64,000 nucleotides of DNA from Humibacillus sp. DSM 29435. Lineage in GTDB: Bacteria; Actinomycetota; Actinomycetes; Actinomycetales; Dermatophilaceae. Location: assembly GCF_001758225.1 (NCBI RefSeq), contig NZ_MAST01000017.1, forward strand, positions 1 through 64,000, in the 5' to 3' direction. A program made the position numbers and the translations under genes. Position 1 is the first letter of the stretch. Each line of letters begins with the position of its first letter. Below, piece after piece: positions 23,291-32,721 of the stretch. Below the pieces are notes generated by a model. The model had not been told where the DNA came from, searched no databases, and was given only the letters and a program-made list of their open reading frames with translations.

Positions 23291-25528
23291 TCAACACACC
23301 CCTCGCCACAGGTTGGCTGGATCCGGGTCGATAACGGCTATGCGGGCACAGTCTCGGCGGTCCGGGGGGCTGTAAAAAAGACGCACGAAGCCCATGTGCG
23401 TCCCCGGAGTGAGGTGGCCGAGGGTCTGAGTGACGTTGGCGATCAGAGGACGCAATTCACTGAGCAGCTCGCGTGCGCCCGGGTCGTTGGGCGACAGGGG
23501 TAGGCGCTGCGGGTGATGGACCACGACGAAGTGCGCCGCGTCGAGCACCTCGTTACTCAGGACGGTAACCGCGTAGCCGGCGAGATCGTCCGCGTTGACC
23601 GACCGCTGACCGTCCTGGCGAACGGCGACGATGTCGTAGGCGACCCTCGTGATCCCTGGGTAGTCGAGGGCGACGCCGTGCGAACGACGGGGCCGCCCAC
23701 GCTCGTAGATCACCCCGAACAGGTGCAGCGAGCACCCGTTCGGCGGGAGGGTGCGAGTCAGGTGGATACCTCCCATCAGGACGTACTGCTCATGGGTCAT
23801 CGACACGATCGGCTGAGAGCGTCCGACATCGAGCTCCTGGCTCTGACGGGGTCCTTGGTGCACCTCGACGATGACGTCGGCATCCTTAGATTGGGCGTCT
23901 GCGGCAGGCCAGGCAAACGTGATGATCTGGGTGTCGACCCGCTCGATGAGCTCGGGGTTGCGCGGAGGTCGCGGGAGCACGAGCCCCACCGTGGGGCCGA
24001 CCCCCACCGCGTCTTCAGCCATGACGTGCGTTGCCACGAAGTAAGCACGGGCCCACTCGTCGGGAATGGCCACGCCTTGTATAACGGTGGTGTCGCCGAG
24101 GGAGAGCGTGGGATAGGGCAGCAACCGGTCAGGTGTGAGCCCCTGACTGCGGACGATCTCGCGGGTGCGGGATTCCTCCGACAGGCCCGCGGGGGGCGCG
24201 GACGGACTGAGGAAGACCTCGACCGCTCCGTGCTCCGGCGTCTCCCAGGAGATGTCGTACGTGCCGGGACTCACCCCGTTAGGCGAAACCGTGAGAGGCA
24301 GCGACGTCGGCCGGACCCGCACGGTAACGGTGCCCATCACGGGTTCGGACCACTCCAGGGAGCCATCACCGAGGCGCACCGAGGCGTATACGGCATAAGA
24401 GACCTCCCCGACGGGGGGGTGCGGGTCGACGAAGCCGTTTCCGACGAGAACGCTCGGGTCGAGGGCAGCGGCCTGGTTGAACCGGGGCTTGGACCCGGCA
24501 CCGAACCGCTGAACCTGAATCGTGGCACCGGGTGGCACGTTAAAGGTGGCAGCCACGGTCTTGCGTGGCGTGACCTGAAGGGTCAAGCGGCTCGGGGGCC
24601 ACACCACCTGCCCTTGGGCCACGAACACGGGGGCGGCCATGCGGGCCGCCACCTCGTCCTGGCCCGCATGGCACCAGACACCGATGAACGTGACGGCCGA
24701 GGTCGCGACGAGTGGTGCGGCCACGGAAGTCGACAGGGTGACGCCGACCGGCTCGGCCTGGCTCGGGTCGAGGGCCGGCCAGGTGTCGGCCGAGGCGACA
24801 ACGCGGAAGATGCGCACCCGGCCGAGGTCGGCCGGGTCCTGCCAGTCCAGCGAGATGCCACCCTCGACGGCGTGGGTCAGCAGTGGCGTCAGGGGTCGGG
24901 CCTGGCCCTCACCGAAGGTCGACCAGTCCACGCCGGCGAACACGCCGGGGCTTTCCGACCACTCGCTGCCGGCGACGGGTTTCGGCTTCTCGGGCAGCTG
25001 CTCGGGGGCGGGGCGTTCGGAGACCACGGCCGCCAGCTCTCGGGCCAGACGGATATCCATGGGGATCGTGAGGCCCGCGCAGCGCGCCAAAACGTCGTCG
25101 GCGGAGTTGATGTTCTGGAAAGCAACGATCTGCAGGAGCTCCGGCGGCAGAGCAGCCACCTCAGTTCGCTCCGACTCGGCGCTCGCCCACTCACGTAGCC
25201 GCTGGAGGCGGGCCTGCTGCGGGCGCGGGTCGAACTCCTCGCTCACGGCCTGCGGAGTGTTCGGGCCAGCGTCGTGCGACGGCTCAACCTGCACCTGGGG
25301 CGGCAGCGGCGCGGCGCCGGTAGTGAGTATCTCCCTCAGGCCCGAGCCCCACTGCGCCTCGACGGCATCCTCGTTGGCCCAGAGCACTTGAGAGCGCACC
25401 GAGTCCGCAATCGGCCCGAGCGCCGCGAGCACATCGAGGTCCTCGGGTGCCGGGCGAGCCGTAGGGCCTAGGCCCAAGGCCCAGGTTGACAGCGCGTTTA
25501 CGCGTTCACGGTAGCGTCGATCAGGCAT
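23291..25528 (-). CDS. Large beta-rich protein (FN3/Ig-like repeats) of the GTPase operon
   Basis: The 745-aa protein has a helical N-terminus of about 180 residues (LQRLREWASAESERTEVAAL), then a series of beta-sandwich-like units: GISLDWQDPADLGRVRIFRV, VTPRKTVAATFNVPPGATIQ, GVSPGTYDISWETPEHGAVE and DTQIITFAWPAADAQ. The spacing and the W-x-x-P turns resemble fibronectin type III folds. It has no signal peptide, so it should be cytoplasmic, which is unusual for FN3-like repeats. It is packed between GAP1 (one-base gap) and a membrane protein (three-base gap). I do not recognise the family; binding or scaffold is likely. Confidence 0.7.
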   Translation of the reverse strand: MPDRRYRERVNALSTWALGLGPTARPAPEDLDVLAALGPIADSVRSQVLWANEDAVEAQWGSGLREILTTGAAPLPPQVQVEPSHDAGPNTPQAVSEEFDPRPQQARLQRLREWASAESERTEVAALPPELLQIVAFQNINSADDVLARCAGLTIPMDIRLARELAAVVSERPAPEQLPEKPKPVAGSEWSESPGVFAGVDWSTFGEGQARPLTPLLTHAVEGGISLDWQDPADLGRVRIFRVVASADTWPALDPSQAEPVGVTLSTSVAAPLVATSAVTFIGVWCHAGQDEVAARMAAPVFVAQGQVVWPPSRLTLQVTPRKTVAATFNVPPGATIQVQRFGAGSKPRFNQAAALDPSVLVGNGFVDPHPPVGEVSYAVYASVRLGDGSLEWSEPVMGTVTVRVRPTSLPLTVSPNGVSPGTYDISWETPEHGAVEVFLSPSAPPAGLSEESRTREIVRSQGLTPDRLLPYPTLSLGDTTVIQGVAIPDEWARAYFVATHVMAEDAVGVGPTVGLVLPRPPRNPELIERVDTQIITFAWPAADAQSKDADVIVEVHQGPRQSQELDVGRSQPIVSMTHEQYVLMGGIHLTRTLPPNGCSLHLFGVIYERGRPRRSHGVALDYPGITRVAYDIVAVRQDGQRSVNADDLAGYAVTVLSNEVLDAAHFVVVHHPQRLPLSPNDPGARELLSELRPLIANVTQTLGHLTPGTHMGFVRLFYSPPDRRDCARIAVIDPDPANLWRGVC

Positions 25529-25531
25529 GGA

Positions 25532-26377
25532 TCACCACCCGGCCGGAGGCTGGCCCGGCATGGGCGTCGGTGCCCCGTTGCCAGGGCGTGCCATCGATGT
25601 CGGCGGCCACACGGGCGGGGCCGTCGTGGGCGCGGTCGTGGCCCGGGGACCCAGGGGCTGCGGCCCGGGCCATCCCGGGTCGGCGGTGGCGGCCAGCGGC
25701 GCCGTGTCGAGAATCAGAGTCCGCCCGCCCATCGTCACCATCCAGCCGACACAGAGCAGGAAAGAGCCAAGTACGGCGAACATCGCGCCGAGCCCGAGCT
25801 CGACGTGTGCTTCCGCGTACCCGGCCGTCAGGTTTAACGCGAGCGAGGAGGCATCGGAAACCAGCTCGGAACCGATGACCGCGAGAATCGTCATCGAGGC
25901 GAAGCCACCGGCGATGAACAGGCCGGGCAGTGAGAACCGCAAGCCCCCGTGCCACAAGTGCCCGGTCAGAAGAACTGCCGACAGGGTAACGGTGAGCAGG
26001 AGGACCACGAGCCCGAACGACGTGTCTCCGGGGCCCCCACTGGCCTGCTCGGCAAAGCGCGCCCCTTGGGCGTTCACTGCTCCGGACACGGTCGCCCACT
26101 CGCTAAATGCGGAGAGCACGATCCCGAGGAGACCCAGCCCCGCGAGGCCCACCCCGGCCAGGCGCCGCCAGCCACGGGACCTGGCCAACGATGGCTTGAG
26201 GCCAGTCGGCCGTATGACGGACGGGACGACCAGCCCTATCCACGGTATTACCCCGCCCGGAACGATGCCGACCCACAGCGGTAGACCGCGCCTGCGCGCG
26301 AGGATCGCGCCGGCATACCCGGACAGGGCCATGTTGATGACCGTTGCCACCACGAAAGCAAGAACGATGGTACCCAC
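25532..26377 (-). CDS. Multi-span membrane protein ending in QPPAGW
   Basis: The 281-aa protein starts at a GTG. It has about six membrane spans: VLAFVVATVINMALSGYAGA, LWVGIVPGGVIPWIGLVVP, LAGVGLAGLGLLGIVLSAF, GLVVLLLTVTLSAVLLTG, GLFIAGGFASMTILAVIG and GLGAMFAVLGSFLLCVGW. The last 55 residues are a Pro/Ala-rich tail that ends GQPPAGW, nearly the same end as the anchored vWA protein at 32722-35538. It lies between two large operon genes with gaps of 3 and 14 bases. The family is unknown; membrane anchor or channel-like component is a guess. Confidence 0.7.
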   Translation of the reverse strand: MGTIVLAFVVATVINMALSGYAGAILARRRGLPLWVGIVPGGVIPWIGLVVPSVIRPTGLKPSLARSRGWRRLAGVGLAGLGLLGIVLSAFSEWATVSGAVNAQGARFAEQASGGPGDTSFGLVVLLLTVTLSAVLLTGHLWHGGLRFSLPGLFIAGGFASMTILAVIGSELVSDASSLALNLTAGYAEAHVELGLGAMFAVLGSFLLCVGWMVTMGGRTLILDTAPLAATADPGWPGPQPLGPRATTAPTTAPPVWPPTSMARPGNGAPTPMPGQPPAGW

Positions 26378-26391
26378 GAAGGCTCCCTTGG

Positions 26392-29022
26392 TCAGACGAA
26401 CGGAACGTGCTGCGGTTCGACGGGGCCGTCGTCTCGTTCATCACGAGGTGTACCTCGCAGATCGGTGACGGGGTGGGCGTCACCGAGCTGTACGAGCACC
26501 GTAGCGAGCGTCAGTCCGTCGAACTGCTCCTGAAGAATGCTCTCCTGCACGTTGCGGACCGTGATCGACTGGGCCTGCGGTGAGAAGGCACCGTCGAGGA
26601 ACTGCATTGGCGTGTGCGGGTAGTTGTGGTCCAGGCCTGCGAGGAACTGGCTGCGCGTCTGAGTTGTGACCGCCCCCGAGTGCCGGTCCGGCACCTCGAC
26701 GACCGAGAGCAGGTGTGCGCGCGCCGCGTCGTCGGTGAGTGTGAGGCCCTTGACTTTGGTGACAAACCGGTGCGACGGGCCTCGGAAGGCGGCCTCTTGC
26801 GCTGCGGCGTGGCTCCACCGGGTGAGGGTCGGGCCCTGCCCGTCGAGGTTGCGGTCGGCGAGCAGCTCGCCGGCGTCGGCGGAAATTGCATACTTGAGAT
26901 CGCCGAGGCCGGGCGGTACGTCCGTCAGGAACTCCGTCCAGCAGTCCGCCAGCCACCCGGCCTCGAACAGCGTGGACCGCCACCCGTTCGACACTTCGTC
27001 AATCGCGTCGGGCGCGGGCATGGCCGTACCGATGCTGATGGAGCGCGGGAGGCCTTGCCCCACGTGCAGGCCGACCCGGGCAGCATCCACGGCCCGCCCG
27101 AGTGGAGCGTGGACAAAGGCGCCGAAGGCGCGGGCCCAGTCAAGGTACTGGCGATAAACCCGCGAGATCCGCCGGAGGTCCTCCAGCGCCTCCAGCCGGT
27201 GCCGCTTGGCGGTCTCGAGGTCGGTGGCCGACTGAGCGATGCGGTGCAGATAAGCATAGAGACGACCCTGCTTCTTGAGGTACAGCATGGTGCAGCCGAC
27301 CACCCACGAGACGACGGTGACGACCATTAGCAGCACGCCCAGCCACATGGCGACCCGCGAAAGGCCTGTCAGGGCCCCGAACAGGCCGAGGCCGACGAAC
27401 GAGCCGAGAGTGAGGTACTTCATCTGTCGGGCGAGTGCCTCCTGGTCGTTCGCGATGTCGTCCTCAGGGGCCTGCTGGCTCAGCGCCGCGATCCCGGCGT
27501 CGAGGGCGGCGATCTCGTCGACGAGCTGGCGGTGGGCCCCACCGAGCCGCACCCCCAGTCGCCCAACGTAGGACTGGGTGGCCCGAGCCCGCCAACTGCG
27601 TAGCCGCTGCTGTTCCGCATTGGTCTCGTGAGCCAGGCTCGGGTTGGTTTGCTTGAGCTCGTCCAGCTTCTGGGAGAGCCGGCCGGCACCAATGTCGTCA
27701 GCGACCTCCAGGGTCCACCCGGGCAGGAAGGCCGCCATCATGTGTGGAAGCTCGAAGGTGTCCTCCTGAGCAGGAGCGACACGAGACGTGGTGGCGACGA
27801 TGGCTCGCTGCGCTCCCTGCATCACCGGAGGCAGGTCGCCCGAGCGGCGGCCGGCATCGAGCAGAGTCATTCCCGCGTCCGCGAAGTCGGTCCAAAGTTC
27901 GGGGGTCTGCGGGGGCGACGACAGCTCGACGCCGGGCGAGCTGCGTTGGACGACCGCGTCGATGCCGCGCTCAAAGTCCGCCCATGAGGCGGGCGAGCCG
28001 TCGGCACGGACCCCCTTGACGACTACCGCGAAACCGGCATCCTGGGCGCCACCGAAGACGACGTTCTCGACACCACGGGCAACACCCTGCTTGGTCCGCG
28101 CGATGAGCTCCTCGGCGGTGCGCCGTGGAAGGTTACGCAGGGTGTTGATCAGGAACCCGAAGAACTCGCGCAGCGCCATCATGAAGTCGAGGTTGTGTTT
28201 CGCCACGGGGGGTGCGCAGACGCGTGCGTGCGGCAGCACATCGCTGTGCTTGGCGAGCAACGTATCTGCCATGCCGACCGCAACCGCCGCCTCATCCGGG
28301 GCCACGACGGCGCTCGTGCTGTCTACCCGGGGCGCTGGGTAAGCCTGGCCCACGTCGAGCAGGCGGGCGTAGAGGGCCCGCTCGACCGCCTGCGCGGAGA
28401 GCGAGCGACTATACACCCGCACGGGAACGAACTGTTCGCCCGCCGGCGCCTGGCGGTTGTCCAGCACTCCCCCGGCCTGCCCCTGCCAGAGCCCGAGGAG
28501 GGCGCACAGCGAGCCGACCACGTGGGTGATCCAGCGCGGGTCGTCGTGCGAGGGTGACAGAGGGGACGATCCCTGGCCCGGCGACGGGGAGTCCTCCGGT
28601 GAGATGACGACGTTGTGCCAGCCCAGCAGGGGCGTGACGGTACGCCTCCAGTTGTCCTGGGCGGAGCCCGCGTAAACGTGAGCCTGCACCTTAGAGGCCT
28701 GCGGCATAGACGATATGAGAGCACCCATAAGCGTCACCGCCTGAGCCTGCGTGACCACGTGGTCATCGTCTGCGGCGAAGCTGACCAGGCAGAGCCGCCC
28801 CAGCTCGTTCACCGACGCCGTGATGCCGTCCTGGAGGACCTCGACTGACGACCCGGTGGCCGTGAGGACGGTGGCGGGAATGCGCCCGTCATCGCGCTGA
28901 AGGGCGTCGACGTCGACGACCCGGACCGGACCGATGATTTCGAGTGCCACCCAATCGCGCAGGACCGCCTCGATCTGCAGGAGGGTGGCTCGACGAGCAC
29001 CGATGATCGTGATGTCAGACAA
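26392..29022 (-). CDS. 876-aa membrane-anchored coiled-coil protein of the tubulin operon
   Basis: The start is a TTG that overlaps the tubulin-like stop by 8 bases. Residues 1-330 are mixed alpha/beta (SDITIIGARRATLLQIEAVL, RVYSRSLSAQAVERALYARL). A long helical part follows (LSQKLDELKQTNPSLAHETN and neighbours). Two adjacent spans sit near residues 540-587 (LTLGSFVGLGLFGALTGLSR; WLGVLLMVVTVVSWVVGCTM), flanked by more coiled coil (KRHRLEALEDLRRISRVYRQ). Both large domains would lie on the same side, most likely the cytoplasm. No enzyme motif is visible. It could fasten a tubulin-like polymer to the membrane; that is inference. Confidence 0.72.
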   Translation of the reverse strand: MSDITIIGARRATLLQIEAVLRDWVALEIIGPVRVVDVDALQRDDGRIPATVLTATGSSVEVLQDGITASVNELGRLCLVSFAADDDHVVTQAQAVTLMGALISSMPQASKVQAHVYAGSAQDNWRRTVTPLLGWHNVVISPEDSPSPGQGSSPLSPSHDDPRWITHVVGSLCALLGLWQGQAGGVLDNRQAPAGEQFVPVRVYSRSLSAQAVERALYARLLDVGQAYPAPRVDSTSAVVAPDEAAVAVGMADTLLAKHSDVLPHARVCAPPVAKHNLDFMMALREFFGFLINTLRNLPRRTAEELIARTKQGVARGVENVVFGGAQDAGFAVVVKGVRADGSPASWADFERGIDAVVQRSSPGVELSSPPQTPELWTDFADAGMTLLDAGRRSGDLPPVMQGAQRAIVATTSRVAPAQEDTFELPHMMAAFLPGWTLEVADDIGAGRLSQKLDELKQTNPSLAHETNAEQQRLRSWRARATQSYVGRLGVRLGGAHRQLVDEIAALDAGIAALSQQAPEDDIANDQEALARQMKYLTLGSFVGLGLFGALTGLSRVAMWLGVLLMVVTVVSWVVGCTMLYLKKQGRLYAYLHRIAQSATDLETAKRHRLEALEDLRRISRVYRQYLDWARAFGAFVHAPLGRAVDAARVGLHVGQGLPRSISIGTAMPAPDAIDEVSNGWRSTLFEAGWLADCWTEFLTDVPPGLGDLKYAISADAGELLADRNLDGQGPTLTRWSHAAAQEAAFRGPSHRFVTKVKGLTLTDDAARAHLLSVVEVPDRHSGAVTTQTRSQFLAGLDHNYPHTPMQFLDGAFSPQAQSITVRNVQESILQEQFDGLTLATVLVQLGDAHPVTDLRGTPRDERDDGPVEPQHVPFV

Positions 29023-32000
29023 AGTCCGGCCCTTCCATCAGTGGCTTGGCACCCCCGGACCCCATGGGGTCATGGAATGGGCCCTCTAGGGCAGCAGCGA
29101 GACACGCGTCCAGCAGGTCGAAAGCCTTAAAGGCTAGGGGCGCCAGCTCGATGGACAATGGAGCGCTCTGCAACTGGTCGCGAGTGTGGATCGTCAAGGC
29201 CCACCCAGGCGCGGCTTGCACATAGCCGGTGCTGCGGTACCAGGCGCGCAGGCTCTCGATCCAGTCCGAGACGGCCTTCGCCTTCGACTCGACCGGTGAC
29301 GGCGGGGCCGCCTGGGCCTGGGGAGTGGGCCGCTGCTCCCAGGCCAGGCCAACGGGCTGACCGGACACCGCGCCACCCACCTGTGGCGTCGGGTTCGCTG
29401 CCAGAGATGAACGGCCCTCGGCCTCGGCGAGGATGCCCGCGAAGGCGTCGCCCTGTAACGGCGCGTCCCCACCCCCCGGCCGGGCGTTCTTCAGGGTCAA
29501 CTGCCGGCCCCACAGCGCCTGTGCGAGCAGCTGAGTGCCCGCGAGATCGCGCACCTGAGGAGGCATCTGCGTCGAGCCGGAGGTGTCCATGAGTCGGCGC
29601 AGTGCGGCGTAGGGGGCCAGCGGGGTGAGGTGCGGGTCGCCGGAGCACCGGGCCAAGGCCCAGCTGTGCGACATCAGCACCGACGCAAGGAAGTCCATGG
29701 GGCCCTGGGCGGCCACCTCCCGCGACTCAAGGAGCGGCCCGAAAGCCAGCCAGCCCTCGGGTGCCCTAACCTCGGGGGCCCTGGGGTCGGTCTGGCGCAC
29801 TAGGCCGAGGAGTCGCCCGAGGTACCACCCGGCGGCGATCCGGACTGCCTCGTCGGGGGACATCGCGAGGCTGGCGTGCAGTGGGCGGGCCCGCTTCCAC
29901 AGCCAGAGGGACCGTTGATAGCTGGCGTCGGCCGTGGCCCAGCGATTCTTGATCGGGTCAAGTAGGGACGAATAGCAGAGCGGGCTGACCTTCTCGTAGC
30001 TGCCGAAAAGGCTGATCTTGCCGGTGGTCGCGTCGCTGCCCGCGAGCGCCCGCCCGAAGTTGTCCACGGTGCTGGGCTCGAGGTCGGCGTCACCGGCGAG
30101 CCGTTGGCGCACAGCTCGAGCGACCTCGTCGTTCTCCTCGAACGGGATCTCGCTGAAACTGTAGACGTACCTGACACTGCGGTTGCTGTGGATCCGCGGC
30201 ACCATGGCGGCGTCGACCCCGACGACCGGCCGGGCGAGGGCCATCGTCTCTATGAATCGCCTTGCGAAGTCCTGCTGACGCTGCTCCCGGTCGAAGTCAG
30301 ACACCGCCGGATCGCCGAGGTACTGTGCGATGGACTGCCCGGCGAACCGCTCGAAGACGTCGCCGCGCGCGGAGAGGCGGTCCTGAGCCCGGGCGATGAG
30401 GCCGGCTGCGGTCATTTCGAGGCGGTAGCTCGGCGTTGCCTGCGGGGTCGGCTGTCCGTCGAGGGCCGACCGATTGAGCACTGGAGCGCGCCAGTGGCCG
30501 CGCTGTTCGAGCACGGTGTGGGTCACGACGGGGCCGGCCGTCTGCCACTGACCGCCGATGATCTCGGAGCGGATCGCCGCGAGTCCCTCCGGGTACGTCA
30601 ATGCGCGGTGCGCAGCGGTGACGTCGTCCCGGAATTGCCGGGGGAAGTCGCTCGAGGTCGTGAGGAGCACCTCGTTCTGGGCGTGGTCGAAGCGCGCGGG
30701 GACCTTCTCTGACTCGTCCGGCCAGTCGCCATAGGTGACGGAATGCAGTTGGGCCAGCCCGGCACCTGCGGCTGTCCTGCTGACCTCCGCCTCGAGGATC
30801 TTCAGCGACTCATTGGCTGTGCCCTGGAGACCGCGCAGCACCTCGCTGACGTAGGAGCGCAGCACCGCCGCCGCATACCTGGCGGCCTCACGGCGGAGCC
30901 GGTCCTCGCAGGAGCGGTTGAGCGACCCGGTGAAGGTCTGCCCCAGAGCGTGGGCACCGTTCACCACCTGCTTGCCGAGGGCGGTCGCCTGAATCACGAG
31001 CGAGGTGTCGACCGCGAGCGGGTCGGTGGCGTCCGCGGTCTGACCAGCGCTCGAGAGCTCGTCGATGAGGGCATCGCACTGCCGCGCCACCCGGGTCATG
31101 AGCTCACGGGCGTACGGCAACCCGAAGTCCGAGGTCGCGCGGACGAACTCGGCCTTGGCCGCTCCCTCGAGCGTGCCGGCCCAGCCCTCCGCCCACGAGT
31201 AGGCGAATCGTTGGATTTGGGCGACGACCTGCGGCCGGGCCATCCCCACGGCGGCCTGGGCCGTCGCGAGCCACGCCGCCGCCGGCGCCGCGCCGGTGTT
31301 CGCCATCGTCGTTGCCGCCTGAGCCGCAGCCTCACCAGCGGCGGCCTGGAGTGCGCCCGACGGGTAGGCGACACTTTGGAACCACACCAAGGCCGGCTGG
31401 CCGAGCTGAGGCAAGCCCATGTGTTGCATGCTCGCGCCCCACTGGTTGTCCATGAGCAGCCGCAGCTGGTCGAGTGACGGCAGCTGGCTCGTCGGGCTCA
31501 GATGACCCGATCGCAGGTGGTCCACCGCGGCCCGCGAGAGGCGCTGGGCTGCGTAGTCGAGGTAGCGGTCGCGCCCCAGACTGAGGCTCGCGAACCCCAG
31601 GGACCCGAACGGCAGCTGCGCGTCCCCGATCTTCCATCCGAAGAGTTCCTGATCCGTGGGCATCGGGGTCGGGTTGCCCAGGAAAGAGTCTAGGTACTGC
31701 TGGCTGGCTCTCTCCGACGTCATAATGCCGGCCAGCGCGCGGGCCACACCCCGGTAGACGCCGTCGGCAGTCCCGTCGCCGAAAAAGGCTCCGGCTCCCC
31801 CGATCCGTCGTCCGATCGGGATTACTCGAGCAAAGGCCGGCTCGTCGCCCATGAAGGTCGGAAGCCCCAGTGCGCCAAGGAGTTCCTTGTCCGCCTCGTC
31901 GCTCAACCCGGATACGGCAGCGATGACCTCACTGATGGCCGCCATCGCGTTGCCCTCCACATTGGCTCGCCTGCCGTCCGGGAGCTCACCGAAGACGTCC

Positions 32001-32629
32001 GCAGTGTAGAGCAGGCACCCGATGTTGGCGGCGTTGATGCCGGGAAGGGTGCCGAGCAGCCGACAGACGTCGAGGAACATCGAGGCACCAGATCCACCGG
32101 CCATGGAGGCGACGACGATCGGGATGATGACGTCACTCCCCTGCTCCGACGTGGGAATGGACCCCCAGGCGGTGGGACCGACGATCTTCGACTGCGCCTC
32201 GAGGAGGGTAGTTCTCAGCGCAGCCAACCGGGGAAGGGTGAGCATTCGACCGATGGCTCGGTACTGGCCCGCACCACTCGTGACCGGCACCGTGTTCGCA
32301 GCCGGCCGGTCCTTCGGGGCCCAGCCTACGAGTGGAGCCAGCGAGCGTGAACGGAGCTGTGACTCCACATTGAGGCTGGTCGCCTCGTACGTGTTCTGTG
32401 GCGAGCTGAAAGAGACATAAGTTCCCCCGAGGTCTCGGATGCTCCCCAAGCGCGTCGGCTCCCGATCAGGATCGACAGGGACGTCGATGTGGACGAACTG
32501 CCACGCTGCCGGGAGGTCGGCGCCGCGCAGGGACGGGTTGGCCCGGAAGTCGGCACGAATCTGGTCGATGAGCAGCCTCAGGGTCTTTCCCCCGGATCCA
32601 CCACATCCCACGACGAGGAACTTACGCAT
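29015..32629 (-). CDS. Tubulin/FtsZ-like GTPase-fold protein (Tubulin_2 type)
   Basis: The 1204-aa protein begins MRKFLVVGCGGSGGKTLRLL, matching the first nucleotide loop of tubulin-like proteins. It has the glycine-rich T4-like loop MAGGSGASMFLDV (about 176-188), the counterpart of GGGTGSG. The rest is large and mostly helical, with no signal or membrane span (LQGTANESLKILEAEVSRTA, ending GSGGAKPLMEGPDFV). Prokaryotic proteins of this group occur in vWA/GTPase conflict operons and are thought to act as a nucleotide-dependent scaffold. Whether this one polymerises is unknown. A 92-base gap separates it from the upstream vWA gene, and it overlaps the next gene. Confidence 0.85.
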   Translation of the reverse strand: MRKFLVVGCGGSGGKTLRLLIDQIRADFRANPSLRGADLPAAWQFVHIDVPVDPDREPTRLGSIRDLGGTYVSFSSPQNTYEATSLNVESQLRSRSLAPLVGWAPKDRPAANTVPVTSGAGQYRAIGRMLTLPRLAALRTTLLEAQSKIVGPTAWGSIPTSEQGSDVIIPIVVASMAGGSGASMFLDVCRLLGTLPGINAANIGCLLYTADVFGELPDGRRANVEGNAMAAISEVIAAVSGLSDEADKELLGALGLPTFMGDEPAFARVIPIGRRIGGAGAFFGDGTADGVYRGVARALAGIMTSERASQQYLDSFLGNPTPMPTDQELFGWKIGDAQLPFGSLGFASLSLGRDRYLDYAAQRLSRAAVDHLRSGHLSPTSQLPSLDQLRLLMDNQWGASMQHMGLPQLGQPALVWFQSVAYPSGALQAAAGEAAAQAATTMANTGAAPAAAWLATAQAAVGMARPQVVAQIQRFAYSWAEGWAGTLEGAAKAEFVRATSDFGLPYARELMTRVARQCDALIDELSSAGQTADATDPLAVDTSLVIQATALGKQVVNGAHALGQTFTGSLNRSCEDRLRREAARYAAAVLRSYVSEVLRGLQGTANESLKILEAEVSRTAAGAGLAQLHSVTYGDWPDESEKVPARFDHAQNEVLLTTSSDFPRQFRDDVTAAHRALTYPEGLAAIRSEIIGGQWQTAGPVVTHTVLEQRGHWRAPVLNRSALDGQPTPQATPSYRLEMTAAGLIARAQDRLSARGDVFERFAGQSIAQYLGDPAVSDFDREQRQQDFARRFIETMALARPVVGVDAAMVPRIHSNRSVRYVYSFSEIPFEENDEVARAVRQRLAGDADLEPSTVDNFGRALAGSDATTGKISLFGSYEKVSPLCYSSLLDPIKNRWATADASYQRSLWLWKRARPLHASLAMSPDEAVRIAAGWYLGRLLGLVRQTDPRAPEVRAPEGWLAFGPLLESREVAAQGPMDFLASVLMSHSWALARCSGDPHLTPLAPYAALRRLMDTSGSTQMPPQVRDLAGTQLLAQALWGRQLTLKNARPGGGDAPLQGDAFAGILAEAEGRSSLAANPTPQVGGAVSGQPVGLAWEQRPTPQAQAAPPSPVESKAKAVSDWIESLRAWYRSTGYVQAAPGWALTIHTRDQLQSAPLSIELAPLAFKAFDLLDACLAAALEGPFHDPMGSGGAKPLMEGPDFV

Positions 32630-32721
32630 GACAACTACCTTTCAGCAGGAACGTACGGTCAGTGATGGGCGGTGGGGCAGGGCTGCACACCGGAACGGGC
32701 CGAGCCGTGTGGCCAGCATCA

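Noticed and set aside
23513-25198. 561-aa plus-strand frame opposite the FN3-like gene
   Set aside because: It lies wholly antisense to a well-packed operon gene, is Gly/Arg/His-rich, and has no family. It is a high-GC shadow.
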